64,000 nucleotides of DNA from Macropodus opercularis (Eukaryota; Chordata; Actinopteri; Anabantiformes; Osphronemidae): assembly GCA_030770545.1 (NCBI GenBank), contig CM061099.1, positions 16,003,001 through 16,067,000 of the forward strand, read 5' to 3'. A program made the translations under genes and the position numbers. This document shows, one piece after another, positions 13,075-27,700 of this stretch. How positions within the stretch are numbered: the first letter of the stretch is position 1; the number at the start of each line of letters is the position of its first letter. Below the pieces are notes generated by a model, which saw only the letters and a list, made by a program, of their open reading frames with translations, was not told where the DNA came from and did no database searches.

Positions 13075-13275
13075 AGAATGCTGGAGCCTATCCCAGCTGT
13101 CAATCAGCCGTGAGGCGGGTACACGCTGGACAGGTCGCCAGGCCATCTCAGGGTCACATATACAGACATACACACTCACTCTTGCCCAAACGGGCAAATT
13201 AGAATCTCCAGTTGACCCAACCGCATGTCTTTGGGCTGTGGGAGGAAATCGGCGTATCCGGAGAAAAGCCAAATG
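13075..13275 (+). repeat. Dispersed teleost repeat, diverged copy
   Basis: The stretch reads GCTGGAGCCTATCCCAGCTG, then GGCGGGTACACGCTGGACAG and GTCGCCAG. It ends with GCATGTCTTTGGGCTGTGGG, AGGAAATC and a CGGAGAAAA stretch. These word blocks in this order are those of a repeat very common in fish genomes. I recognise the pattern but cannot assign a family name with certainty. Several substitutions show that the copy is old. Open frames on both strands across it are by-products of the repeat, not genes. Confidence 0.72.
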
Positions 13276-16200
13276 AGTCAACCCATGTTTGTTTTATCCA
13301 GGACTCCAGGATAAAGTCTAGTGCTACAGTATGTCACCGTAAAGGCCCAATACCCTTTTAAACACCATGTGTCATGTCATTTAACAGTCCCCCGTTTTAG
13401 CAGTACCACAGCAATCCTGTCTGGGACGTCATTTGATTTAAAACAAGAGCAGGAGTCTTTCTCAAACAGAATGAACCTTTTCAAACAAACCTCCTGTCCT
13501 TCCCTGAAACCCTTTGTGCCCTCTTAATACGACCTATTGGCTGCGCTCACCTCAAGAGGGATTTCCAGCATGAATCTGCTCCCTGGCATCTAACATTAGC
13601 CTGACACAGGAAACTCACTTGAGAATGACTCATGCTTGAAGAACACTTGCATTAATGCAACGTTTGATGTTGCATAAAGAAAGACCCATTTTTTGCCTAA
13701 GGAGTTCATATCTTCATATTAGCAAGTGGAGTTTAAGCACAATGCATTTCACGCACTGTAGCTGGACTGACACCATGTCATTAAATCAAACCTTAAAAAC
13801 ACAAGTTATTTCCATGGGTGGATCCCTGGCTGCTAGTTTTTCAGGCTTTACTGATGAGAGACAGAGCACGATTCATAAAAATGAAACAAAACAATAAAAT
13901 CCACTTTGTAGAAAAACTATAATCCTACATTAAACCTATTATGTGACGGCTGAGGGGCCCAAAACTCCAACAGATAAGCGTGATTGCCTGGTTCTCACTG
14001 AAGGAGGATCAGTGTTTTTGTTGTCTTTGGGTACAAGTTTGGGAGAATTCAGTCCCAGAACATACTTCGGTCTACATTACTGAGATATCTGACTTGAAAA
14101 CAGAGGTAACTAATGCAGCTGGAAATGACCCACTATAAGAATGGCTCTAGGCCACACAGCCAATTGCTCTCATGAATATGAGAAGAAGAAAGGTTTCTTT
14201 GTTGCCGTGAAGAGTAGGTAACAATTTGGGACACAAAAAAGAGAAATAGGTGCAGGGATACAGTACATAGTGAGAAATTGGAGGACTGGTGTGAAAAGGT
14301 AATAAAGGGAAGGGGCTGTGGAGGAAAACGCCACCTGCAACGAAAAACCTGCAGCTCTCCCAGGATTAGAGAGTGAGGGAATGCAGCGTGGAGCAGGTGA
14401 TCAGATAATTCCCCTATAAGGGTACGTAGCCCGGCAGCACAATCAAGTATTAGCAAGCAAACTCTCCGATGGAGGTCTGGATAGTGACACGCAGCTCGGC
14501 GATAAGCGAGGAGATCGGCAGCGAGGAAATCAAACTCACAACAAAAGAAGTGGGAGAGATGAGCGTCCTTTAGGAGAAGTTTGGTTTAACATGTCATGAG
14601 CTGCTGTTAATCTACACTAAGTCTGTTATTTGTGAAGTATTCAATGAAATACACACACCTCATCAGATACATTCATGCAAATGAAGACCACCTCCATTCG
14701 CTCGCACACACAAACCTGCAGACACACATTCGTTTGACCACTACCTGCAACTCACCCTTTAGATTTCCCGCTGTGGGCGTTTACATCTCAAGCAGCTGGA
14801 GGACAGCGCTGGTCCATTGAGAGGGAAATGCGTCTCTCAGAAGGAAGTGGTGCTGTATTTACGACAACACACGCAGATCAGTGCCTTTCCAGGAACAATT
14901 GCTAACCGTGGAATGAGAGACTTTGTTTCTTTTACTTGCAAAACTGTTGAGGAGTGATCTCTTGCCTCTAGTGTTTGGTTTGTTTGAAGGCTTTTACATA
15001 ATATATGTTGTGTGCCTCCTTTTTTTATTTGCAGGCACCATGGAGTGAGGGGAAATTTAGCCCACAACAGCCTGTTCAGCCTTTAATTACAGGGTCTAGT
15101 CTTTATCAAATATTGTTATACATCTACAGTAGCAGGTATCTACAAATGCAAACTGTGCCATAATACACTTTGGGAAATTGCTGTTAAACGCTGCAGCTGC
15201 ACAGAGATGACTTCCCTACTACAGGATTGTGGGTTTTGTGTGTTGTGTGTGGTTTAATTGTATGTGCGTCTTGAGATCTTTTCCTGTTTGTGTATCTGTA
15301 AAATTAAACATTCATTTCATAATTTACCTCCATTTCTGCTGTTGTAAAACAATCTGAGCTGGGAAAACAGCACGGCTGTATCATTTGGCTTAATCACTGG
15401 GCGTAACTGAACATTCTGATCGAGTCAAGAGCTTGTGATGGTTGCCTACAGGGCAGCTACTGAGCCGTGAAGGTGCATTTCATTCACTTTGCAGACTTCA
15501 AGCGATGACAGCGAGAATAAAGCGCTAATTCAAGTCAGCAAGTTCAGAGGGCCCACTTCTCCACGAATATCAGCCTCAAGCTTAAACAACTGGTTCCTAC
15601 AGTAAATTTGTGAGACAACAAGCTCAGGTGAGTCGTTTTTCCCCAGCCTGACATGAAGCTGGAGGAGGGGGAGAAAACGAACGAGCCAGATTAAAATTCT
15701 CCAGACTTGCACTGTTGCGCCAAGAAAATCAACCAAGCAAAAAGAATATCTGATAAGAAACCAGCAGAGAGGCTTTGGGTTCTGAATTATTGAAACGTGT
15801 TGAGGTTTACAGTGTGAGGAGAAGATTGTATTCATGCACCTCATGAATGAACGCGTACATGCAGGATAAAAGTAACACACTTCAGCTTCACATGCTCATG
15901 GTTCGGGGTCAAATTAATAACAGCGTGATTATGACCTCCATCATCTGATTCTAGAGTCATTTCAATATTGCTTTGAGCTGGATTTCTGAGGCAGCGTGGC
16001 CTTCACACGGTGCCACGTGGGGAGAAAAAGAAATCAACACCGAGTATGTGGTATCCATGGTGACCACCCGATAGTTAAAGGAAGGGATTCTCTGCCAGCA
16101 TTGTCTGTCTAGACAGTGTAAGTGTCTCCAGTTGGGTGAAGCCAAAGAGAGTCTGGCGCGACTCGCTTTCATGTGTCTAGATCAGAACCATGCTAATGTT

Positions 16201-16790
16201 ACTTTGAGCACTCAGCTCAGGCTCCATTTAATTGTCGGGTGACCATAGCAACCGGTGATTGGGAATAAACCTGCTGGCCTTTTATTTGTTTACGAAGAGC
16301 AATGGCAAACCCTGACCACTAATCCTGCTGTCTTATTGCTGTGATCGGTGAAACTTAACCACGAATTTACAGTAAATGACAGTAAGTAGTAACAGTAATT
16401 AATTGTCTTAAAATAAATATTGTTAAATAATACAGTGTTCTCTGTAACGCATATATAAAAAAAAAAATCACCAAGTCAGCCCTCTTCAAGGTCTTCAGTT
16501 CATGAAGAGCTAATAGTCCTGCTAACAATAATAGTAATTTATAGCTGGTGTCTCACGGAGCTAATTAGTCTCTCTCATAAATGATTATTTAATGATTATC
16601 CACCATCCTGTCATCTCAGCAACCTGCCAAACATCCAGCCTGTGTCTGTTTGAGACAGACCATAGATAATATTGTATGTGTGTTCAAAACTGGCTGTTAG
16701 AGCAGCATCAGTTCCCAGAGTTAAAAATATGTGTTTTGGTTACAGTTGCTTAATGTTGTACTTTTAAATCCAAATATACATGTGTTGCGT

Positions 16791-16818
16791 GACTTGACTC
16801 CAATGACTTGACTCCAAT
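16791..16818 (+). repeat. 14-bp unit duplicated in tandem
   Basis: GACTTGACTCCAAT occurs twice with no gap. This is a small local duplication of unknown importance. Confidence 0.85.
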
Positions 16819-19800
16819 GTGCATTTCTTTTCAAGAACCTATGTTGCTGAATCACATTTTAAGACTCACTCAGAATATGCCAATGCAGTCAGTGAAGCAA
16901 AGGTCAGCAATAAATTAAAACAGAGGAGAGGCCATTTAATAAAGATCAGCATCTGTAGACTGGGAGGACCTGGGATGAGTCTCCTCAGGCTTTCATAAGC
17001 AGCTACCATCTGTTCCTCAGAGCTACGGATTCTGGCGCTTGATAGGATCTCAATCCACATGGCTGGTATTTGGCCGTGTCAACGAGCGACAGATAATCAC
17101 CTCATTGTCCTGCACCCCCGTCTTGCCCACCACTCAATACCAGAGCCAGCCAGCAGTGACCCTTAATGAAATACTGTACGCCAGCATCTCTCTCTCTCTG
17201 CTAATCCAGTCAGGCATCTCATTAGCTATCTGCTTCTGTGGCATTTGGAGCAGGTGGGCAGCCGTGCTGCAGATGCTGAGTGACATCCCGCTTCATCTCA
17301 GGCCCAGACCTGCTCCTTCTTTCACGGGTCTGAACCTCACACGGAGAGAAAAGGAGCAAGAGGGACCAATATGTCACGTTACAATGGAAATACATGTCAT
17401 CAGGCTGTGCAAGAATGTGATCGCATCACCAAGAAACTCCAGCTTTCAATACTAGGTAAGCACATAAGGCCTGCACAAGATGTTTTATTAATATCTTTAA
17501 GGCTCAGAGATAGAACCACTGTAGTGCTATGCACACAGTACGTATACAGTTTGAAGCAGGGCAAACAACGACTTATGCATGTGTTAAATTGCTATTTGTC
17601 TGTTCACATTTATCTGGGCCAGACAGGGGCTATGACCTATCATGGTTAGGGCCCATGTTACAATGTCTTATCATAGCTGAAGGCACGAGGGACAGCTGTG
17701 GAGCAGCAACCGCACAGTGGCACAGACAACTCGCAAGTGGTTCCACACTCACATAAAATAGAGACACATTCATTTTAGATATTAGACATTCTGCAGTCTG
17801 GACTGAAGGGCAAAGCAATAATTTATTTTTATGACAACATGACACCTTAGAAAATTAAAAGATATTATATGAAACATGGGAAACAGCAAACAAAAACATT
17901 TAAAAGGGGCCAAACTGGAATGGAGCCAAATACGTCAGGTTCTGTTGGAAGTTATGTAAACATAATACTATACAGTATCTTCAGGTGGTCTACATTAAAG
18001 AACACTTTGGGTGCAAACTATTAATGAGTACTTCATGGTATCCAAGTGAAACTTTGTAGCAGGTAGAAATATGAGGCCAGAGCAGCCACTTCACTCTGAC
18101 CTCTCTGTCTTCAAGCCGCTCTGTAATTACTCTTACCTGCAAAGACCGACTGCTTCTACCCTTGACACTTCAAAAGCATTCACTCCGAGGATGACTACAG
18201 CTGTTACTGAACCATCTGAGGTGAACATCTCCAAGGAGGTCGAACTGTTGTTTTTCCCCTAGACTGGACTTTCCTCACCGCCTAATAGTTTTGCGTTCAG
18301 AGAAAGCTGAACCGTTGTTTGTAGATAAAGAAACTGAAGACACAAGCAAAGCCGCACGTTTGTCCTATTGCGCAACAGCAGCGTCCATGTTCAGCAATTA
18401 AGCCAATTACATGGTCGTGCAAGCTTTGAAAAAGGAGATAATTGATGATACATGAGAAAATGACGACAGCAGGAAAAAAAGTTTGACCTGCTGCTCTACA
18501 ACAAACCTGGTCTCAACTGGTAAAAACCATTGAAAGAAGATACAACACAATCTTGTGCCTGTATTCACAACTGATAATGCGTCAGTCCCCCAAGGAGACA
18601 TTTCAGATGGCAACGCAAGACTGGAGTATAGCTCCCAAATGAACAATAGAACAATAATAGCAGTAATAAAAATAATGAAACGTAATTAGGGAGGTGTGCT
18701 CCCGGGAGCACGGTGGCCTCGATAACTGTGAAAGGGAAGAAGCGTGGAACCACCAGGACTCTTGCTACAGTCGGCTGAGCCGTGTCACGTGAATGGGCAA
18801 CAACAGTCTTGGTCAAGAAGAGGACTGAAAAGCCAAAAGGTGACGCCTCCAGATCTCGATACAAAGTCAGTAGGAAGAATAACCTACTCAGCGTTATTAG
18901 CCAGGTCAGCTTATTGTAGTAATAAATAACATGACTTTTTAAATCAACGCTGTGCACTCCTCTTAATCTGAGGATTGTTTCTATGTAGTGTGTAAAGGTT
19001 AACATGTTGCAAAGTGATTGGTTGCCGTTGCTCAGAGCATGATTGAGTGATAAACTTGACTTTTTTTAAGACATTTATAGCTTTGCCAAACATAACAGTC
19101 CTAGGATAATGGCCTAAGTGTTAGGTATAGTTAGAAGATGCTTTCTTCTTCCTCTCATTTACTCAAAACGAGTTCACAGTTATTCAGTAAACAGTGAGAC
19201 TCAGTGAGAAAAAGGAAAAAAGAAACAAAACAACATGCTGCATCAGCCAATTAACAACCCCAACAAGCTCAAACTTTGGCCACTTTCACCTAACAGAGCC
19301 CATTAGCGCCGGGCTTAGCGTGAGCTGTGTTCAGAGCAGGGAGGATTAGAGGATAATTAAAATGAACAAGCTGATGTCATCTGCACCGGCTAACACTGCG
19401 CTATCGAATCCTCTCATTCAGCCGTGCGACCGAGAGCAACTGGAAGCCACGCTTGTTCCGCAAGGGGAGTCTCGTACGCCGCCGGGGTGACTGACTGGAG
19501 TCCCCACTGTAATATTCGACAACATCTGCTGGAATAATGTGAACACAGAAGATGTTAGTTTGTTTTTAGCCTTCAGTTACTTTACTCTGAAGCCAGACAA
19601 TGTCTACGGAATGGAGTCACACACTTCAAAATACCAGTTGTCATTCAGTAATAAAACGTAATGACCTCTCTTGTAATTTGTAGTGACCCTACCTCGAACT
19701 TGGCCTGAAAGCATCATCAAATACAGATGTGCATGTGGTGCAGGGAAACAACCTTTTGGGTTAAATGTGATGCATAAGAAAGGTTATTGTTGTAATCACA

Positions 19801-21173
19801 AAACTTGTATCCTGGTTTTTGATTCACTATAACCAGAGGCTAGAAAATCCAAATAGAACTGTTGATCACAGCGTCGAGTTAAAGGTCAGTGACGGTAGAA
19901 TGAGATCGAACAGCAGCGGTGAAAAGCGGGGCCTTGTTTTTAGCGCGTGACGACATTTCACCATCACTTTGGCTGATGCACAACAGGGTCTGCAGCGAAC
20001 AGAGCTCACTTTATTCCCAGTTTCCCTCCTGTTGATTATGATACAACACCCTTGACCTTCAGCCTCCAAGAAAAAAAAAGAGAGCACGTAAAATAAGACA
20101 AGCTAAGGGAGTACAGCAGTTCATCCCACTAGAAGCTAAACATCATATAAAGCATGTTGTGTCATGCCCATAAATTAAAAAACAGATTTAGAGTTAGAGG
20201 CTCGGTGCAGTGATAATCTGTGTTTGTCATACAACGATTTGAACCTAAGTATTACCTGTGTATCCACATCCTGTACTACGTTTCGTCTCATACTGTGCAA
20301 AATATTTATCACAAAAAACAAATATTCCAGCATCCAGTGGCGTTTAGTCACTACTTTATAAAGCTGCCAGTTCAGAGCATGTGAAGCATTTGTTTTTGTC
20401 CTCTTGCTAAATGATGCACCAGTGTCTCCCGCTCTTTTTTATAATCAGGTTAGAGGTAGTTTGCACTGAAGGAAACTGGGCTAAAAATAGCTTGTATGCG
20501 ATCTTCAGCTCTTAAAAACTGAGAAACTGACAATCCTTAAAGTAGGATGCTGATGCTGGGAAGTTTTTGGCCATTGTGAGACTAATAAAACCAACAATTG
20601 CTGATGCTTCAGCTACTTCACCATTAACTACGGTATTGCATTCCATTAAAAAACAAATGTCAACATGTCTACATTTCAGTAGTGGCTACACTTTACATCT
20701 GATTGATTTGATGAACTTGAAAGACTTTTGTTTTTGTTTTTTTAATCCCAAAACACTTTTCAACAGTATTGTGAATGATTGGATTTGCCTTGTGGGCACA
20801 AACATGAGTCCAACCAAATGCTAATGTGTCTCTATAGTGTATGTTATGATAATACCATACATAATGTAAATCATGCAAACCAAGCCGCACTAAGACGACG
20901 TGTGGAGCACAAACCAACAGAAACACTATACAGTAATTTACACAGGAGAATGTGCATAGATCAAGTTTAGGAGAAAAGGCAACTGCCTGGCTTTTAGAGG
21001 CGTAATGCGATACCTAAATCCTCAATTAGCTTTACCCTCTAAATCTTAACTGATAGAGATGCTTTATATGATGCAAGTTCCCCCAGAAGAATCAGAAACA
21101 GATGCAGAGAAATACTACCGCTGGCCAAACAGCACAAGATGGAAGGGAGTGGATGACAACATGAAGGAGGGGA

Positions 21174-21184
21174 GGGGGGGGGGG
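21174..21184 (+). repeat. Poly(G) run of 11
   Basis: A homopolymer preceded by further purine-rich sequence (GGAGGGGAGG). Confidence 0.8.
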
Positions 21185-21289
21185 CTTTGCATTCAGAGTC
21201 ACTGATGAGCGAAAGAAAATGTTGAGGACAGGCAACATTGTGCGATGTTAGGCAGAGGTCCGGCTGCTTCATGCCAGCAGAGGCTCAAT

Positions 21290-21294
<5 letters not shown>

Positions 21295-21319
<25 letters not shown>
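21295..21319 (+). repeat. Poly(T) run of 25
   Basis: Twenty-five consecutive T. On the minus strand this is a poly(A) stretch that could mark an old retroposed tail, but no element body was recognised beside it. Confidence 0.8.
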
Positions 21320-21320
<1 letters not shown>

Positions 21321-24300
21321 CAGAAGTGACCTCTGTGAAAGTGCCAGGTCATGATGAGGGGATCAGTGGGAAAAACAGACCTGGTGGCGAAGGCTTGACC
21401 GAGCATTCAGATGAGTGAGCCAATACATCCTGCTTTCAACAGGGAAGAAGCATGAATTCTACACAGCGGGGCTGGAATAATGAGCCAGAGCAGCTTTCAG
21501 TGGTTTACATTCACAGAATTCACATAGGTTAGAATACAAAAACATGAAAACTATGTTATATACAACTCAGTGAATCAGATCATAAATGGATTATGTAGTT
21601 TACCACTGCAGTTCTAGTTGAAGTATTTTGATGGTGTCCAAAAAGTTGCTGAGGCTTGTGCATAAATGCTCCCAGTGCATCCACGAGTAAACTGGGAACA
21701 CGGAACTTGTTATCTTACCCATCATTTCTCCTTTCTTATCACGCAAGAGTGCACTGAACTCACAACAACCTCCACACGCTAGTTCTGGTGTATTTATGCC
21801 GCTTTGCATGCAAAGGCCACCATTTCCCCACTGGTTCACGTTCGTGCTGCATGTGGCAGTTTGGTTCACCCTCACTCTTGGCTTTACTCGCAGTCTAACA
21901 CGCCGTAAAAGAGAAGTATCCGTTTTCACAAGCGACGTCAGGCTGTTAGAAATGGGAGAGACCATCAAAGGCGGTGACTAAATTATCAGGGCTAAACTAA
22001 AGTTTGGCAAGCAGGACTACTGGCTACATGTATGACACGGGATTTCCTGGACGCATTATCCTTATGTGGCCCCAGCGTCAGCATCCACACAAGTCTTACA
22101 GGATTTTAAATTGAACGGAGAAGGGTGGAAGGTCAGTTGGCTACAGTACGTCAAAGTGGAATTTTAAATCTGTATTTCAGCTACAACAATATGCATCACA
22201 ATGTACAAGAAATAAACTAAGGCCATTTCTGTGAGCTTCGCTTCAAACGGTCATGACTAACAGTGAAAAATCTACTCTTTGCATTAGGGTTTGTTGAGCT
22301 CATGCTGACTTAATCTGGCCTCATCCTGAACTTTATTAAAAACAGTTGGTCCTCTCATGAAACAAGGATTCAGAATAAATGCGTTTGGATCTAAAGCCAG
22401 CATTGACGCCGATGGAGGTACTGGAAATTCAACTTAAAGTTTTATTTAGAGAGAGAAATTCTCAACTATACTTAACTAACTGCATGCAAATTTACTTAAA
22501 TAAAGTTATAAGTAACAGTTTAGCAAACCAATGGCTGAGTAAAAGCAACCAAACAAAGAAGATCAAAACCTCAGTACAGGCTGCAATAATCTAATTTAAC
22601 AAAACAAAGAATTAAAGCAAACTTCAAACTACAGGCTAACATCATATTCGCAAGAGTGAAAATCTAAAAACAAACTGACATGCTGTAAACAAACACAGAA
22701 ACAAATCAATGAAAAATACAAAACTAAGAACAGTGACGTGACAAAAAAATTACCTTGACCATTAAGCAAAGAAATGTCCGGAACGAACCAGCAGTGAGAA
22801 ACTGAGTCCAGGTGTAAATGATAATAATACCAGTGATCAGTCTAAGACAGGAAACAGGAATTGATGTAACAGAGTAGAGATGAGTGAAAGAAAAGTATGT
22901 CACTGTGACAGTGAACATTTGTGTGAGTTTTTGTGAATTTCTACAACTGCAGTATTGTGAAAGTTAAGTTAAAGTTTGTAGCTATGGCTCGTTCGTTACT
23001 ATTAAGGTACCAGAATATTTAAGGTTTATTGAGCACTGGACTCTTCCAATCAGCATTCAGTCAGGCATCTTGTAACGTTGGCAGCTTCACTTCCAGGTTT
23101 GGTATTTTATTTTGAAGGGTTTATTCCTCCTCAGTACCTTGATTATTGATTGTTTGTTGACCTGTGTCTTCTGTGAGAAACCCTCAGTTTTGCCCAGCAC
23201 TTTGTTGGCTCATCACCTTGTGTTTGTCTTATCTCCTTATTACCTGGATTTACTGCACTGTCTTGTGGATTGTTGACTCTGGACGATTCCTCCGTGTGCA
23301 CTTGAAATGTTTGTTCCCAAGATGCCGTGCGGCAGGTGGCCATCTTGAAGCTTTGTCAACTTGGATTTGAAGTTATGTTCTGTGTTTGCCGCTGTATTCT
23401 TATAAGCAGAACCGGCACATTTTGCTCTGGGGAAACCACCTGGACAATTGCGTATCCATGCAGAGGTGGATTTTATCCAGATAATCTCCCCACATCTGGC
23501 ATATTCTACACTCCGTGCTCCAAACCAGCCAGCTCTCGTCACCTTGGGTTCGTCTGCCTGAGCACTTCACGCGTTTGTCTTGTCATTAGTTTTCACCCTG
23601 AGTCCAATTACGTCTCTGCTTATGATCATCATCAAAGCTTTGGTTCTGGTGGTCCGTTCTATGGGGTCTTTTAGCATTTCAAAAGCTTGTCCTGGTGCAT
23701 CTTGTTAAGCGAGCAGCTAAATGCTTGGTTCTCAACACCCACAGCCTGCATGAGTAAATAAGGAGCATGTCTCCCGTGCGACTGCTTGTTTACATCCATC
23801 ATGCCCTGTTAATTACCTGCATGCCTCCAGAGCTTTCAGTCATATCTCCAGCGATCACTGGCATTAGACAACCATATTTCTCGTCTTAATTGCCTGTGCC
23901 GCTTTGAGGATTGCCAGTTTTCTTCCTTGTGAGTCTTAATCTCTGGACTAAACAAAAGGCAGACATATGTAAAACAACACGTGGGGGTTAACGCTGCTGT
24001 GGGTAGAGGGATCTTCACGCAAGTTTTCAAGTGGCTGCTGGGAAAACCTTTGTGTGTCACGATGGGGAATAGGGGTATTTGACTTAGATCTCTGTGATTG
24101 TTTGTAAGCTGTGGCTACACATCATTTGCTCCACAACTCAATAGCTTTCTGCGCTGGAAATCGTGGATTGTGCTTTCAGCATGAGCATTAATAATTTCTA
24201 TACACCAGAGCTCCCAAATCATACAGTAAAACATTTGGAGGTCGTGTATTACAAATCAAAGGTTTGTGATATTTATTCGCTGGATAGAAGAGATGAATGT

Positions 24301-24773
24301 TTATGCAGAAACACAGCAGAGGTATATTTGATCATGTTTGAGTGATTCTTGATCTTTCCAAGTGACTGTTGTCTAACTGCTTGTGGTTCATTTGTATATT
24401 CGGGGCTTACACAGTGGGTCTAGTAGACTGATGCAGGCACACAGGGACCAGCCTTATCATCACTGTGAGAATGTTGCGGTTCCCTCAGAGATTTCATCTC
24501 ATGTGTCTTGTGTTTGGGATGGTTTTACAACTTTATCACTCGCAGATGGAGCCTGTCTGACCGAACAAGCTCACGCACAGGCTTCAGGTCCCGCCGCAGC
24601 CTCAGAGCCAACCGATTATCTGCTTCATAGGCTGTTACTGTATGTTCAAACCATGGGTCACATGACCACAAGGCCTTGGCACGTTGTACTGCCATCTTTT
24701 CCAGCTTGCTGCTCGTCTTGTGTTTGTGCATCTGCTTTTCATCAGACAGCTCTTTTGCACTTGATTTCACAGA

Positions 24774-24791
24774 CCCCCCCCCCCCCCCCCC
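24774..24791 (+). repeat. Poly(C) run of 18
   Basis: Eighteen consecutive C, a G-run on the minus strand. Its exact length may be uncertain in the assembly. Confidence 0.85.
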
Positions 24792-27700
24792 ACTGTATCA
24801 GGTCTCTATTTAAAATGTGTAAATGGCTTTTGGCTTAGCAGGTGAACAGGCGAAAATAGAATTCATATGGGAGGCTGTGATTGAAAATGTGTTGTTCATA
24901 GCAATCTGCTGATGAGGTGTCACCTCTAAACAAGGAAAAGCATTCAAATGGGACTTTTGAAATATTGAGTTGGAAGTTAGGGGAATGTGGTCTGCTTGTT
25001 GTTTGTGGTTATTGCAAAACATGCATAAGCAGAAGGACTGTAATTACGTTCATTCAATAGTGAACTCATCATCTATGTACAACTTTTCATGGCGGTCTGT
25101 CCAATTGAAATGTCGCTCCTCAGACAAATTAAACACTGTGCTCTGCACACTCTTCTTGCATTCGGGTCATCAGAGGTCATTTTAAAAGTCCATTAGCGAT
25201 ACTCCACACCGCTGTGTCACTGGTTTTGTAGCGTGCAGCCCAGATAACAGTCCCGATAAATCTAGCGCCGACTAACAACGGTGGACCCAGCGAGCTCTGG
25301 TTGTTGTCTGGGAATGAGAATCGCAGCGCTTGCTTGGTTGACCTTTTCTGTCATTAATCAAGCGGGGCCCAGGCTCGGCTCTGCGTGCGCCTGACACGCG
25401 GCCCCCAACGGCACCGAGCAATACTTAAGCCTTCCAATACAACACAGATGATTCCTAATCATGTTAGCATGCAGACGAGATAGGAGTAAGCCAAAAGGTC
25501 ATTCCTGGACATATTCTGGACGATGGCTGGGTCGCACAGCCACTTTTCTTTTGCTCTATAATTCATACTATGTGATGGAAAAACCGTGTCTGTGGAGCTG
25601 CAGTTGTAGGACTTTTCTTTTCTTTTTTTTTAAGCCATTTGAGTCTGTTATGTCATTGCACATCAATGTTGGCAATGTGAAGAGTTTTGATATTGAATAC
25701 TCGTTCTAAAACAAGAAACCGACATCATTTGGAAACGATACCGCATTTCTGTCGTTAGTGAGTTTGGTCAGCCAGTAGGTTCCTCTGAGCACAGCTCTGC
25801 CGTCACAAGAACACGGCTTGGCTGCATATGCAGAAAGGGTTTTCTACATTGGCGTAGTCCGAGCCACCTCCCCACACTCTTACAGCCTCACACAGGGCTT
25901 TGCATCTGCCCTTGGGCCATCATTGACAGCGCAGACACCACGCCATGTAACATGAGACAAGACTACTTGGCCACAGTAGAACAGCTTCGAGTGGTGGCTT
26001 ATAAGAAGAGGCTCCATGTCACCTAACTGGGGGGTGAGGGGGGGCTTCATGCAAGGAGATGCCACAGAGATCTGGGCGGTCCTTTCTGAAGGAGGAGCGG
26101 CTGAGTGCCTTTAAGGAGATTGGGTTTCCCTACAACTTGTTGCCTGGTGCTAAATAAATGCTGGCATGTTGCGTGGAGACACCCTACACTGTGGATAAAA
26201 GGGCTGCTCAGTCAGTTATTCACAGCCCTCATTCCTGACCCTCCATGTGCCCCCTGAACCTCTTAATTCCCCTTTCTCTTAGTGACCTATCATCCCTCCC
26301 TGGACCATGTCTGACTTTCCACTAATTACTTGCTAACTGCTTGCCTGTCATTAACAAGGTTGCACCATAGATGATGTCACGCTGTCTTTTTATTTCTAGC
26401 TGATCAGACATCACGCTTGGCTTTCAACACTTTTCCTACATAACATGCTGCAAACATGTACTGGCTGTGCACATGCATACTATTGACCCTGTGCTACTCC
26501 AAACACACAGAGGCATGTCACAGTCTCCTAATTCTGACCTCCAAGGATATATTCCCAGTTATTTTTCTTATACTTAACAGAGAAAAGGTCTCTGGCCCTG
26601 TGCAGACATCACTAACTGGCTTCTGCGGCATAAAGGGAATTTATCATTAAAGAAGCACAATCAATATCTCTCACCCCCTGCGTAGCAAAGGAAGGCACGG
26701 CCCTGATAGTGTAGCCTGGTGCTGAGCTTTGAGATGGGATGAGCACGGTGCCAGAGGAGCTAATTAGAGAGCCAACGTCGGCTATCTTGTTAGCCCACTT
26801 CCAGCTGTGGGAATGGTGCTAATGAGATGAACTGTACCAAGTCAGACCGGCTGTTACTGCAACACGGAAGATCACTGCACTTCCTAATCTCATATGCTTG
26901 TATAATCTTTCAAATGATGCATAATTGATGCGCTTTATTCCCTCGCGGAGCTGGAAAACCAGAGGAATTTCTGTCAGCTTCAGTACAAGGACACAACATG
27001 CGAGATCATGTCTGACACCATGTGGGCACGGTGCTCTGAACATTCCACAGGCACGCCGAACACGCTTCTTAGAAATGAGCCTTATTTGCATATTTAAGTG
27101 CTTACAACGCACGATCCATGCGTTTTAAAATAAGAAAAAAAGTATTTTCTAATGCACATACAACCATGTTTCCATGTCTGCTCTACTAAGTAATAATTTC
27201 ATATTTGACATGGGCAAGTTGGAAAAACCTGCTTGTGGGTGAGTCCTTGAGAAGTACAGTACCTCTGTTCCTGATTAACCCAGTAATTACCAATTTGTTG
27301 TGGTAATGGCTCTCATCCAGACAGATCACGGTGTAGCGCGCCTGCTTTGTCCTCATTAGAAAAAGGGGGGGGGGGCACATTCTGACCGCTGTCTCCTGGG
27401 ACATATCACTTTGGATCCACAGAACTGGCTTCCATTCCTTTAAACAAACATGAACTAATAAGTTGTTGGGTTAACATGATAAATTATATATCAATGTGCC
27501 TCAATTACTTAAAACCACCCTAATGTTGATACAGCAATGATACAGTATGTGAGCACCTAAAGCATGGAAGCATTAAGGGTTATTGTAAAACCAGACCTAA
27601 CGGTCAACTGCAGTAGTTGTAGTTTAAATTAGCTCCCTGTCTTTTCCCCAAAGGTGGAATTTGCTGTGCAACTGCAGGGTCTGAGGCTGAAGGAAGCCAC

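Noticed and set aside
13003..13281. Minus- and plus-strand frames of 68-92 codons
   Set aside because: They lie in a dispersed fish repeat and are by-products of it.
23140..23680. Possible LTR fragment
   Set aside because: The T-rich, CTGGATT-containing stretch loosely recalls fish LTR sequences, but no paired repeat, primer-binding site or internal gene was found.
24383..24838. Plus-strand open frame of about 151 codons
   Set aside because: It crosses an 18-base C-run that yields a proline stretch, has no recognisable domain, and its length is within chance expectation.
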